Part shown: positions 11,372-22,047 of the stretch, one piece after another | Numbering within the stretch: the stretch's first letter is position 1 | Layout: the number at the start of each line of letters is the position of its first letter | Assembly (NCBI GenBank): GCA_029959085.1 | Contig: JARWIR010000015.1 | Span: 6,633,017-6,697,016 of the forward strand | Reading direction: 5' to 3' | From: Nemophila menziesii | Lineage: Eukaryota > Streptophyta > Magnoliopsida > Boraginales > Hydrophyllaceae | DNA: 64,000 nt | Program-made: the position numbers and the translations under genes | Notes under the pieces: model-generated | The model's input: the letters and a program-made list of their open reading frames with translations, nothing else | What the model was told of the DNA's origin: nothing | Database searches by the model: none

Positions 11372-13286
11372 TTTGTCGTCCCAACAAAGTAAAACAAAAT
11401 AGAGGTCTCAGGTAAGAAGCAACATGCCGAATTTAAGGAATAAACCCAAAGCAAAACTCAAAATAAATTTCATCTAGTATAACCTAAGAATTAATTCACA
11501 CATACACCTATCATGCAAAATTAAACACATAAATAATATCAATCCAAAATTAACTTCACAGTGCTAGAAGATTACACATCATACTTAGCCCGAGATGGGG
11601 GCTATAGGGTGTTCATCAATCCTTACTTGATTTGAACGCTCCAATTACTTTAATCCCTATTAGAAAAAATATTATTCCACTATGTACCTAGAAATCACAA
11701 GGTCTTTACGGTTTTAGCATAGGTTTAGGACGGTATGGTACATTTGGATAATGAAAAGTGAGCTTTTGGCTCTCCTCATATCCTTCAACAAACTGAAACG
11801 TGCTTGAGTTGACACTCACATATGATCTCAATCACTTGACTTAAAACTTTAGCATCCCCACATAAATCCAATCCTATCAATTTTATTATAATAAAAATAT
11901 TCCTTTAATGTGAATTGTCATGCTAACTTATTTTCTTAATTTTTTTCCTTTCTTTCTTTTTCTTTTCTTTTTAGAAATCGGCAAAGGAAATACAGTGCAT
12001 AATCATTCAAGCACATCACAAATCTACCAAAAGAAGTAATAACAGATTCCCTCACCCCAAACTCAAGCTCGAGGACACCTATTCTTAAGCAATCGTGATT
12101 CAAATGCAGGTCATATGTTATAGTCCTAACATTTAAAGGATAAGCTTATAATGTGGCTTCAAAAGAAGGCTTAAAGGCTAAAATATGGGGCTAAGAAGGT
12201 TTTAATTAATCACAGGTTAGAAAGTTAAAAGGTTTTAGGTGGCTATCAAAGAATTGCCTTTATCATTTTCCTAGTTACATAGTTTCACTCAATTTTCACC
12301 TCTAGTTCATAATTAAGTGGTTCTCTACTCATTTCGATTTCACGTTCTACATACCACTCATTCTCACTAATTACGAGCTTACTTATTTTGCATTGTTCAT
12401 TAATTTTTCCAATCAATCATCAAGTGTTTGCATGCAATCAAGGTTCATTTTACATTAAATCCTAAGATCTATTATTTTCTATCATTAATTTACAAAAAGT
12501 ATGCTTATGGGGACATTCAACAAACTCTACAGTTAAATCATTCCTTAAACTAATTTTTATTTGATTAATTTTTTTGAAAAGCAGTAAAAACACATAACAC
12601 ATAAAATTGGGATAAGGCAACAAATTCCACCCAAACTCAAAATGAGTTGTGTCCCCACGAGTCGGAAAGACTCCATAAAGCAAATAAAAATAATATACAC
12701 TAATAAATGAGAAAAAGGTTGAGGAAACGTATCTTAATCAACACTAGGCCAGTTTCTATTACCATCATATTGAAACATCAATCTGTTAAACTTTTTCTAG
12801 TTCTCCTTGCGCTTTGATCTTCCTCAGCTACTCATGTCTTGTTCATTCAAATATTGGTGATATGAATCACCCCCAACTCAATTATCAATCACCTACTTAA
12901 AATTACTTGCACATACTCAAGCACGAGGATCATATACAATTCACAGTTCCAAATAATATAACTAAAACTCTCAATTCCCAAATTGGCCAGAAATAGAAAA
13001 AGAGGAGTATTAGCTATTTTTTACGATGTTAATTGCTTGAATTTGAATTGCTATGATGCTTCCGATAATAGATTTTCTAGCTCCAATATTCATGGTGATT
13101 AAGGAGTTGGGTGATTGATATTTTGTGGTGTTGTGGAAGATTTGATGGTGTTTTGATGTGTTGGTGGAGGTACAATGGAGTTTGGGATTGATATATTCGG
13201 TTTGGTGAAGTTGGAGGAGGCTAGGATTAGGTCTTGTAAGGTTAAAATAAAAAAGGAAACGGTTTTTAGCTCTTGAACCGACCTAG

Positions 13287-13731
13287 TACGGTGCACCGCA
13301 TGGATGGTGCGGTGTACCGCAGATGACACATGCCTTCTTCAACCTGTGTCACGGTCTTGCGCGAACGACGAAACGGTCCTAGGTGTGGTGTACCGCGTGA
13401 AGTGTGCGGTGCACCGCATGAAGCATCTTGCGCACGGCTGTGTACCTGATTTCCCATACCGTGCTGGCAGTTTTTGTGATGCGATGTACCTCGCATATTC
13501 TCAGTTCCATACCGTGGCATGGTACGTGCGCATGTGACGACACGGTTTCCCTATTTTATCTCCAACCCTAGTTTTATTTACTCTATTGGATATATCTTGA
13601 AAAATACTTGGTTTAAGCTCGAGAAAAAGTCATTCCGACATCTGAGTGCAAAGTTATGACTTCTCGAAGTTTTCTAAAATCTGTCATTAGCAGAGACCTG
13701 CGGTATACCACGGATACCTGCAGTGCACCGC
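13287..13731. repeat. Cluster of GCGGTGYACCGC near-palindromes (copy A)
   Basis: GC-rich 12-bp near-palindromes occur at 13289-13299, 13309-13320, 13385-13396, 13406-13417, 13700-13713 and 13720-13731. A weaker one (GCGATGTACCTCGC) lies near 13480. They stand out from the AT-rich surroundings and are kept in copy B. Reading frames across this part in both directions are by-products of the repeated motif. Confidence 0.7.
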
Positions 13732-14122
13732 ACCAAACTTCTGTTTTTTCAACCTGTGAGCACGAATCTTTGTACTTCTTTCACCCCAAACTCAATCCTT
13801 GACTTACCTGCATATCAAAAACACTCTATACCTTTCTCATTAACTATAATACACACTAAAACATGATTTAAACTTACGAAATTACACTAAGTACATAAAA
13901 TTAAACTAAGAAAGCATTTTTAAAAGCATGGGTTTTCTTCCAAGAAGCACTTTTGTTTATTACGTCTTTATGTTCAATATGTTACCTTCCATGAAGATGG
14001 TATTCAGGCCCTCGCGGTTCTCCTATGCGTAAATGCGCCCCGTCCTTGATATGTAAGCCTTGGACCTTTCCCACCTAAGCTTTGATTTATTCGATATTTA
14101 AAAAGGGTGGGTAAGCTCCTTG

Positions 14123-14356
14123 TTACGCCTTCTTACTTTCACGACAAATCTCATTCTCCACCGAATGATAATAGATGACCGTCCTAAATGGTATAAAATC
14201 GGTTGAATTCTTCTCAATCTCACATTCATCTTTAAAATATGGTGGGTAGGTGCTCCTCCTTGCTGCTTTACTCTCGCGGTGTGTCACCTTGCTTGCATAG
14301 AACATATTGATCATTGGTGGTAATGGAGGTGATTCTTTAGCTCTATTTTCATTCAA
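14123..14356 (-). pseudogene. Unassigned charged reading frame in the inverted internal region (copy A)
   Basis: The minus-strand frame starts MNENRAKESPPLPPMINM and continues through YPPYFKDECEI to a stop at 14123. The copy B counterpart (58336-58623) is open 34 codons further upstream with an acidic start. It lies just upstream, in element orientation, of the post-pol signature. It may be the C-terminal part of an element-encoded protein. I do not recognise a domain. Confidence 0.3.
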
Positions 14357-14640
14357 AATTCGTGATTGAGATGGTGATTGGTAAATTTTTGTGGCGGAGA
14401 TTCAACTTCTATTTTGTTGTGAACCTTGAATTCCTCACTTGACTCCTTAACCATTTCATATTCGTCTTCGTTTTGAACCCATTCTTCCACTATTACCACA
14501 TCATATTATTGATGTGGAATCTCTCTAACCTCTAACACCACTTCTTTTGGCTCGCATTCTTTCTCTCGATCATGCATAAAAAATGCAAGCTGAACTCATG
14601 CATAAAAAAACAAAATAAGTGAAACAAAAAGTTCACTAAA

Positions 14641-14934
14641 TTCCAAATCTTAAATTACCATGGTGATACTTTTGTTTATCTAATTATAACTCAGCTTTAT
14701 CAAGACAAAATGTTAAGTTCTCTACAGAACTATCACTCTTCCAACAAAAAAATGATATGAAATTTACTAGTCTCGTATAGTTTAGTAATTATGGAATCAA
14801 ACTTATTATAAGATAACCCAAATTTGTGTGTGTATATATGTATGTGTGTGTGGATAGTTTCCAATTAATTACAAATTCTCAAGTTCCATTCTCATAAAAA
14901 AGGAAAGAGAAAAATCATTCATACTTGCTCATAG
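14641..14934. other. AT-rich spacer, nothing recognised
   Basis: Contains a short TG/TA-rich run near 14827-14853 and no reading frame of note. Confidence 0.4.
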
Positions 14935-17160
14935 ATTAAAGGATTAATTCTCATTTAAACACTTTGTCATATTTACATTCCACTATTACCTTTATTGTCA
15001 TTTTAATTATTTTTTTTATTCTTATTATATAATATTCATAATATATTATTTATTTATTTTATTTTCTTTTTATTATAAAAACTAGCCACCACCATTGACC
15101 ATCACCACCACCTCATGTATTTATCACCGACTATCACCACCATCTAATACGATTTCCGCCGACCCCCACCACCCCTACCACCCCCACCACCACCACCACC
15201 ACCACCCAACACCATCCACCCAAACCACCATTCCCACCACCACAACCTCCCCCACCCCCACCCCACCTACCACCATCACCAACATTATTTTCTGCTGACC
15301 ACCATTGTCGCCAATAACCACCACCGATTAGTTCCTCCACCACCAATCAGCACCAACTAATTCCATCACACGCGCGCTTTTGTGAAATTTTATAAAAAAA
15401 ATTTATAACTAATTCTAAAAAAGTTGTAAAAATAAAAAATTTGATATTTAGGACGAGACAAATTAATATTTACGTCTATGAATTTTTTTAAATTTTTTTA
15501 TATTTTTAATATATTTTAAATTTTGATAATCCGTTTTATGTGTTGCTATAACACATAAATTTTTTTTTTCAAATTCCACAACACGTCCGTGTCCGTGATT
15601 TTTTTTAATAAAAAATCATAATTAAATCCAAAAATATCAGAAAAATTTAAAAAAAAAATATTTTTTTACGGGGCAAGTTCATATCTACATCAGCGAATGT
15701 TTTTAATTTATTTTAATTTTTAATTTTTGATATTCAGTTTTATGTGTTCATACAATATACAAAAACATATTTATGTATTGCTGTAACACACAAAATCACA
15801 GAATCAATCTAAAACGTTCTTTTTTTTTCAATAAAATCATTTTTTCTTTTTATTATATGCATATACCTTATTTTTACTTGTTTTTTACTATCTTGATGTA
15901 TTATCTTTTTGTCCAACCGTTTTTTGTTATTTTGTGTGTTGATCTAATACACAAAACAGTCATTTGTGTATTACAACAACACACAGAATCATGTATTCCC
16001 TTTTTTTCATGCCCTTTTCATTATGTGATTTTGTGTATCACATGAAATCACAAACTGATCGGTTTGACTGGAAGATAAAAAATAAATTTGTGTGTTACTG
16101 TAATACACAAACGACTGTTTTGCGTATTACAACAACACACAAAATAACAAAAAAAGGTTGGACAAAAACATCAAGATAGTTAAAACGATTAAAAATTATG
16201 TATATGTGACTAATGTTCAGGGAAAAACGATTTTGTTAAAGAAGAGAATGCTTTAGATAATTTTATAATTTTTTGTATTACATGGATACATAATTTTTTT
16301 TAGTACATATGAGAGCCACTTTGTACTCGGGAATTATTTTGATTCCGGTAAGATTCGATCCCAGGACCTCTTGGTCTCTGCGGAGTAGTCTAACCACTAG
16401 ACCAATTATCGATCTTCACATAAAACTGATTATCGAAATTTTAAAAAAAAAAAACCAAAAAAAATTCACAAATGTAGATATGAACTTGTCCGGTCAATAA
16501 ATACAAGTTTTTAATGTTTCTGTTTTTTTTTGGGATTTTGTTATAATATTTTCTAAAAAGAATTCACGGACGCGCGCGTTTTGTGGAATTTGGAAAATCT
16601 TTTTTTTTTGTGTGTTATAGCAACACATAAACGGATTATCGAAATTTAATATATATAAAAATATCAAAATTAAATAAATAAATTCAAAAAAAAGAAAAAA
16701 AATAAAAAAATCTATAGACATAATTATGGATTTGTCTCGTCCGAAAATTCAAATATTTTATTTTTACGATTTTTTTAGAATTAGTTATGAATTTTTTAAA
16801 AGAATTCCACGGACGCGCGCGTGTGATGGAATTGGTTGGTGGTAGTTATAGGCGAAGGTGGTTGTCGACGGAAAATAATGTTGGTGGGGGTGGGGGTGGT
16901 GGTGGTTGGGGTGAATGGTGGTGAGGGTGATGGTCGTGGGGTGGTGGTGGGGGTGGTGGTGGTGGGATTGGGGTGGTGGGGAAGAAAAAAATAAATAAAT
17001 ATTATATAATAAATGGTGAAGAGAATAAGAATTAAATGATATATATATAATTAAAAGGCTTATGGGTATTTTGGTAATCTTTCAATTTTTTGTTATTAAT
17101 TGGTATTTAACTTGGAATTTCAATTAATTAGAAATAATTTCACTATCCGCGTAATTAATT
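14935..17160. mobile_element. Foldback-type element with long inverted arms (copy A)
   Basis: The left arm (about 15080-15500) carries a CACCAC-rich stretch, then AATTCCATCACACGCGCGC and TTTATAACTAATTCTAAAAA. The right arm (about 16720-16990) is its inverted counterpart, with GTGGTGG-rich sequence at the outer side. A second inverted pair lies inside: 15528-15600 against 16570-16640, sharing TATGTGTTGCTATAACACA. The centre repeats TGTGTATTACAACAACACA-type units at 15960-16140. No transposase is seen. Outer ends are approximate because the termini are AT-rich and no target duplication could be fixed. Gly- or His/Pro-rich reading frames across the arms are repeat artefacts. Confidence 0.65.
16296..16410 (-). 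mobile_element. tRNA-derived SINE inside the foldback element (copy A)
   Basis: On the minus strand a tRNA-like head has an A-box region (TGGTCTAGTGGTTAGACTAC, 16386-16405) and a B-box region (GGTCCTGGGATCGAATC, 16352-16368). The body ends AAAGTGGCTCTCATATGTAC with a short A-tail at about 16293-16300. A related, more decayed body lies at 27417-27505. It is too diverged from a tRNA, and lacks a complete fold, to be a functional tRNA gene. Confidence 0.65.
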
Positions 17161-17371
17161 AAGCATTTCCCAATATATATATATATATTGTTTCTATACT
17201 TCCATAAATTTTTCCTAGGGACTCGAAAATGTTTACAACGGAACCTAGAGGATAAGAAAGTATGTGGAAAAGGAAATCAACGAAGTCTTTTTCAGCTTCA
17301 GCGAAAAGGACTCCTTGGTCTTTTTTTTCTATAAGAAGTTTCAAGATTAGTTTGGTAGGTGAAGGAGCCAT
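17159..17371 (-). pseudogene. DUF674 family relic, N-terminal fragment (copy A)
   Basis: The minus-strand frame from ATG at 17371 reads MAPSPTKLILKLLIEKK, then VLFAEAEKDFVDFLFHILS and PLGSVV, the typical start of plant DUF674 proteins (function unknown, usually 400-500 residues). About 57 residues match the family. The frame then runs into an AT dinucleotide tract and stops, so most of the protein is missing. A segment equivalent to the loop after PLGSVV is also shortened. The copy B version (61295-61537) is very similar. A second DUF674 relic lies 2.5 kb away on the other strand. Confidence 0.75.
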
Positions 17372-18239
17372 GACTGCACCAGCAGAGTTACTAGTTAGTA
17401 ATTCTTTGCATGCGAGGCAAAAGATATATGCAAGACTAGAAAAGCTTCAAGCTTTAATAAGATGACTCAATATTAACTTATAACAATGAGAATTTAGAGG
17501 GTCAAATACTAATTTTTAAAATAAACATGCCCTTCTAAATTCTCTTTTGTACACAGAATATGGACTATCTCCAAAAACGTCTAAGATGGCTTTCGGAAAA
17601 CTTGGAGGCCACAGATTAATTTGGAATCTTATACCATGCAAAAGTTGTAAATATACTCGTGTTTCTTCAAAGAGTCCAAATTGTCTCGTGTGTTTTGCAT
17701 AATAATCTATCATTTTAACCAAAATGACTTTAAGTTAATATTTTCATATTTCTTCTGCTAGAAATGATATTTTTTTTTCTCAGTGGAATTTTGTTATTAT
17801 TATATTTGCTTGGCAAGTAACAATATTTATATCATTATACCAAAAGAAGGGTCAAATTTAAGATTTGTTCAGAGTCTTTAAATCCACACTCTGCCAAAAT
17901 GTTTCACCTTGGATACAATTTATACAATTAGATCAAGAGATATAGATCATCATCTTTCTCACGAATCCTTCCAAGAGACACTATGACAAATTGTCCCTAA
18001 GACTCTAGTCTAAAACACCACCATACTAGTATAAAAAACAACCGTCCCACGACAACACCCACCTATATCATCATAACACCTTTGATATGTCTGATATTGG
18101 CCTTGATTCCCAACCTCTTATGGAGAACTATAATTGATGGAGTCGTACCACATATATCACTCTTTCTGAAAAGACCAGTTTGGATTCATTGACGAGTCCC
18201 TTTCTTATCCTTATAATACCAAGGACGCTTATGGATATT
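17372..18239. other. No recognisable gene
   Basis: A minus-strand frame at 17516-17722 (starting MVKMIDYYAKHTRQFGLF) is kept in copy B but matches nothing I know and may be a chance frame. The rest is AT-rich. Confidence 0.35.
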
Positions 18240-18510
18240 AGGTGATTCCCTAGTGAGACTCAAGTATATCTTTTATCTGCATCTAATCTTTTAGTCTTTA
18301 CTTTAGAAATTTCTTTATTACTTGTGTTTAGTAGCTTATAAACAAAACCAAACAAATATTTTTAATATTTTATTTTTCTGTATTAGCAATTACTACTACT
18401 TATTCATTGAACACTTGAGTTATACCAGTTCAATCTTTGAGAACGAAATCCCATTTATCAAAATATTACTTGAACGACCTGTACACTTGTGATTTGATGA
18501 GTACTCAATG
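18240..18510 (+). mobile_element. Degraded LTR 3' end, distantly related to the Athila-like LTR (copy A)
   Basis: TTCCCTAGTGAGACTCAAGT, the AACCAAACAAATATTT segment and CGACCTGTACACTTG parallel the forward LTR at 7345-7610 in the same order. No PBS or coding sequence follows. Confidence 0.45.
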
Positions 18511-19845
18511 AATCCGTTAGTATAGTCAGCTAATTAATAAGTAAACTAAGAGTTATTTACATAGTATTCAATTTTCCTGAGAATACTCAGTGGTTTAACT
18601 AATACTAAGTGGGATAACTGGTACACTCAATTATTTTGCCGATTAACTACCTAAAAAACCTTCATTTTAGACAATATATAATAATCCATCATAACAACTT
18701 ACCATTCACATCACATCAAATTATCAAAATTACGTTTAATATTAACATCCAATTACATAACCATTAAACAATTAATAATTAAATATTATTTACTAGTTCA
18801 ATACTCTACAAATATTTCACATAACGCAACAACTTTCTCAATATCATTGCTCTTATCTCATTGATTACTTTTGCATTGTATGAGTAGTTCCCCAAGGAAC
18901 CGACAATGGAGTAGGATTTTTCCCACAATAACAAAAAAACTCCACAAGCACTGTACTTGTTGAGGTGTTTTCTTGTGTGTCAATATGTACAAGGTTGTGG
19001 AAGCCGGATCCTCAACCTTCCATACATGTTTTACTAAATAATATCTATATGCGGTTGCAAAGATATATGTTTTTATCCTATCTTGTTCTCATGTTTTGGG
19101 GCGATCGAGTTGCAACGGACAATAAACAATTTTACCTTTCATACACCATTAGGCATCAACGACCGGCAAAAATGTGTAATCTTAATCTTTGTTGTTATGC
19201 TTGAAGTGTTATTACAAATACTTTTATTTCATCTAACTCTGTTATTAACAATAAAGTTTTGTACATAAGACAATAAATGTTATTACTTATTTACTATGTT
19301 TAATCGTCTCATTTAAATCTCAATAAACCAATTAAAGTATGTAATATTACCAGGCAAATGCCCGTTTGATAAATTACAGTGTCTCAATCGTCTCATTCCT
19401 TTTCCGTGCTCTTTTTCTACCATGAAAAGCATAACATCGATAACATGAAATTACATAATGCTCAATAGTTATAGAATATTTATCTGTTTCAACCTTTGTT
19501 TACCATGTGTATGAAGTAATTTACCTCCACGTCTTGTTCTCCTTTGTGGGTAATCTTGTTCTCCTTTGTGGGTAATCTGTAGGTGTTAGATTCATTTAAA
19601 CGGTCATTCATAAGACCTCAGATGTATTAATAAAAAAATTATTTGATCCTTGATTTCTTTTTCACCCGACCAACATATTTCATTTAATTAGTAATCTCTT
19701 TGGGAAATAAACATGTTTATCCTAGACATATTAATTGTAAAATTTAAAGCATCACAGCTTAACTATTTCCCAATTAAATTTCAAAAACCTGCTCAATCTT
19801 TTATAAACAAGAAGAGATCAACAGGTTATGTTAATCTATGGCAAG
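18511..19845. other. No recognisable gene; one short tandem duplication
   Basis: Short chance frames only (for example at 18965-19204). Copy B lacks 18600-18762, with TAAC microhomology at the ends. A 22-bp motif CTTGTTCTCCTTTGTGGGTA.. is present twice at 19533-19554 and 19555-19576 but once in copy B. Confidence 0.4.
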
Positions 19846-20246
19846 ATGGCATCAACAAACAAAGTGAGTTTACGACTTCTCATTGACAGGAAAGGAAAAC
19901 GAGTCATTTTTGCGGAAGCAGGGAAAGCGGTCGCTGATTTCTTATTTCATCTCTTTTCATTGCCTCTAGTGTAGTTGCGAGTCTTTTAACCAAGGAAAAA
20001 ACGGTGAGTTGCTTGGTGAAAATATATGGAAGTATTGGAGATCTGAACAACACTTACTCACAACTTTCTGCCAAGAAATATAATTTGTTGAACCTGAAAA
20101 CACCAACCTATTCTTCCAGTGTGTCACTCTCTCTGACCAACAAATCTGCATCAGAAGCGCTGAAAAAGCTATATTGCTGTCTATATATTTTTAGTTCAGC
20201 AAGTTACAATGTGACTGATGACCCTGAAATGGTTTGCCAAAATTGA
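19846..20246 (+). pseudogene. DUF674 family relic with frameshift (copy A)
   Basis: The ATG at 19846 gives MASTNKVSLRLLIDRKGKR, then VIFAEAGK and ADFLFHLFSLPL, the canonical DUF674 N-terminus, ending at a TAG at 19972-19974. A one-base shift at that point resumes family-like sequence from about 19969 (SVVASLLTKEKTVSCLVKIYGSIGDLNNTY) to a stop at 20246. The end reads YNVTDDPEMVCQN, resembling the VTDDP element of the family. Together this is roughly the first 130 residues of a 400-500-residue protein. Both a frameshift and a truncation mark it as dead. The biochemical role of the family is unknown. Confidence 0.8.
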
Positions 20247-20741
20247 CATTGTTACCAAAAGTATGAGTTAAAGTACGTGCCAAGTACAAAACTAAATGCA
20301 GCAGCTCTCACATAGGTTGTGTGAAAGAGATGGTCCCATACATGATATTTACGTTTTAGAGACAAATGACTAACTTGTCAAAACATATGGGACAATCACA
20401 TAGACAACCTTCTCCTCAACATAAGCCAAATCCTTGATGTTTAAAGAAGTTAGGAGAGTGATACTAGATATGGTAGACATAGTAATCCATTATTGTATAT
20501 GTTCGCTCTTGTCTGCTCTGGATTTCAAACCTTTGACTTTGCTTAGACCAGCCAAATGATATATGTTGGCAGTCATTTAAATATTGCAACTCAGGCATAG
20601 ATGACCCTGAAATAGTATAACTAGATGTTGCTTAAGCACGGTCAATAAGAACAACATATATATAAACAATCATATAATACATAAGTTATAAATCTTAAAT
20701 AGGAGAATATAAAATTACTAACAAACCATTATAAAAGATAA
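20247..20741. other. No recognisable gene
   Basis: A short inverted pair around 20320 (GAGATGGTCCCATACATGA) and 20380 (CATATGGGACAATCACATA) hints at a small decayed MITE, but this is weak. Confidence 0.3.
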
Positions 20742-22047
20742 TCATAGGCTAAGATTCAAAAAATCTTCAGAATGCATTCCTTTGAGGAATACTAAAGATG
20801 GAACTAGTTGGTACAAAACCGTTTCCCCCGGAGGTGCCTCGCCTAAACATGTAGACATTTTGGAGTGAATATCATATTGCAGAAGATGATTATCGATAGA
20901 ATATGCATTTGACTCTTTGATGGCCAATAATGAAGCACAGTAATAGAATCTGGATCTGAATAATCATTCATAAAATCCAAAGGAATAATCTTTTTCTCTG
21001 ACCATATGTGTTCACTGTAATTATCCAGCATCCACATATGGAGCTCTTGTTCAAATATGAACCTGATTGAGAGCTTGCCATGATCATGATCAATAAATGC
21101 CTGAAATAGAGTTACTTCAGATGATAGAAAACTCTGATTCTGAGGGAACTTGATGTTCATGGCGTTTTTGCCGTCAAAAGTTGATCTAATTATATCTGAT
21201 TTTGACAATTCATCATAGCAAAAACTTACAATGTAAAAGAGGTCATTGTTACATGTATAACATATTGATATATTTCCTCCACTCATGAGATTAATATCAA
21301 GGTATTTCTTCAAACTCCAAGCATCATCATCATCATATCCAAAAGTTAACACACTTATATCTAAATCAGGTCTTCCTTCATTGCTATGAACTCTAATCAA
21401 ATTATACTTACTAGTTGATGAATTGAAACCCAGTATGAAACCATATCCTACTGACCACACCACATGAAGCACTTGTTTAGTGGCCGGGTTTCTTATGCGA
21501 TACTCACCGAGGTGTCCTGCCATTTTCTCCAATGCTAAGCCATTGCTATAAGCCAAGTATATGTAATTTTCACCATATGATTCACAAACATATTCATAAG
21601 CAACTTGGGATTTACTCTGCCTTTGATGCTTTTCAATGAAAAACCTTTGCTGAATAATGATATTAGATGACTTGCACACACTTTTGAATCTTAATGAACT
21701 TTTTACTGGCAACCAGCTCAATATATCAACGATCACATCATCAGGTAGTAGTACATGACTAACCTATTATATAGTATGAAAAATAAAATTGATATTTCGA
21801 AAAAAATAATAATATTAAAGATGATCCATCATAGACTCTAAATATACTTAAAACTGAATTTTGCTAGAGTCGAATTAAACCCTAAACCTGAACAAAACAT
21901 GGCAACATATTTCAGGAGAGGAAAAAAAACTCGATTGACATATATGATTAATACTCTATAATCTAAAACAAACAAAGAAAGGCATCTTATTACCTGAATC
22001 AATAGGCGACTCCTTTTTCTAGCTTCCACTGTTCTAAATTGTTTCAC
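20742..22047 (-). pseudogene. F-box protein gene with a frame break near its 3' end
   Basis: On the minus strand the F-box motif reads LLPDDVIVDILSWLPVKSSL then RFKSVCKS (21763 downward). An F-box-associated region follows, with YRIRNPATKQVLHV and GYGFILGFNSSTSKYNLI. Such proteins are substrate receptors of SCF ubiquitin ligases. A likely upstream exon (21994 to about 22040, reading FRTVEARKRSRLLIQ) joins in frame across a 230-nt intron with a GT donor and AG acceptor. No in-frame ATG is seen: the exon is preceded by a stop and a possible TAACAG acceptor, so a first exon may be missing. The main frame ends at 20843, but family-like sequence continues in another frame from about 20925 (AIKESNAYSIDNHLLQYD) to 20742. 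One indel near 20920-20927 separates them. Probably a recent pseudogene, or a gene with a sequencing error. Confidence 0.75.

Larger units (their letters stand above)
11372..14640 (-). mobile_element. Inverted 3' internal region of the Athila-like element (copy A)
   Basis: This is the long noncoding region expected upstream of the 3' LTR in this lineage, on the minus strand. Near 13925-13985 the minus strand contains AACAAAAGTGCTTCTTGG, related to the well-known plant gypsy post-pol segment (AAACAAAGCGCTTCGTGGGAG). A minus-strand acidic reading frame lies at 14123-14356. No second LTR, integrase or reverse transcriptase was found, so the element is incomplete. Copy A lacks 71 bp present in B at about 56051-56120, and B lacks about 105 bp present in A near 12130-12225. 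Confidence 0.6.

Noticed and set aside
13266..13537. Overlapping frames on both strands rich in Cys/His/Arg (also 57390-57661)
   Set aside because: Produced by the repeated GCGGTGYACCGC motif. Neither strand has homology or coding indel pattern.
15095..15346. His/Pro/Thr-rich and Gly/Val/Trp-rich open frames (also 59212-59444 and 60844-61134)
   Set aside because: They arise from CACC/GGTG low-complexity arms of the foldback element. No start context, and frames shift between copies.
16352..16405. Possible tRNA gene on the minus strand
   Set aside because: Promoter-box-like segments are present, but a full cloverleaf and acceptor stem are not. The A-tail and dispersed relatives point to a SINE.
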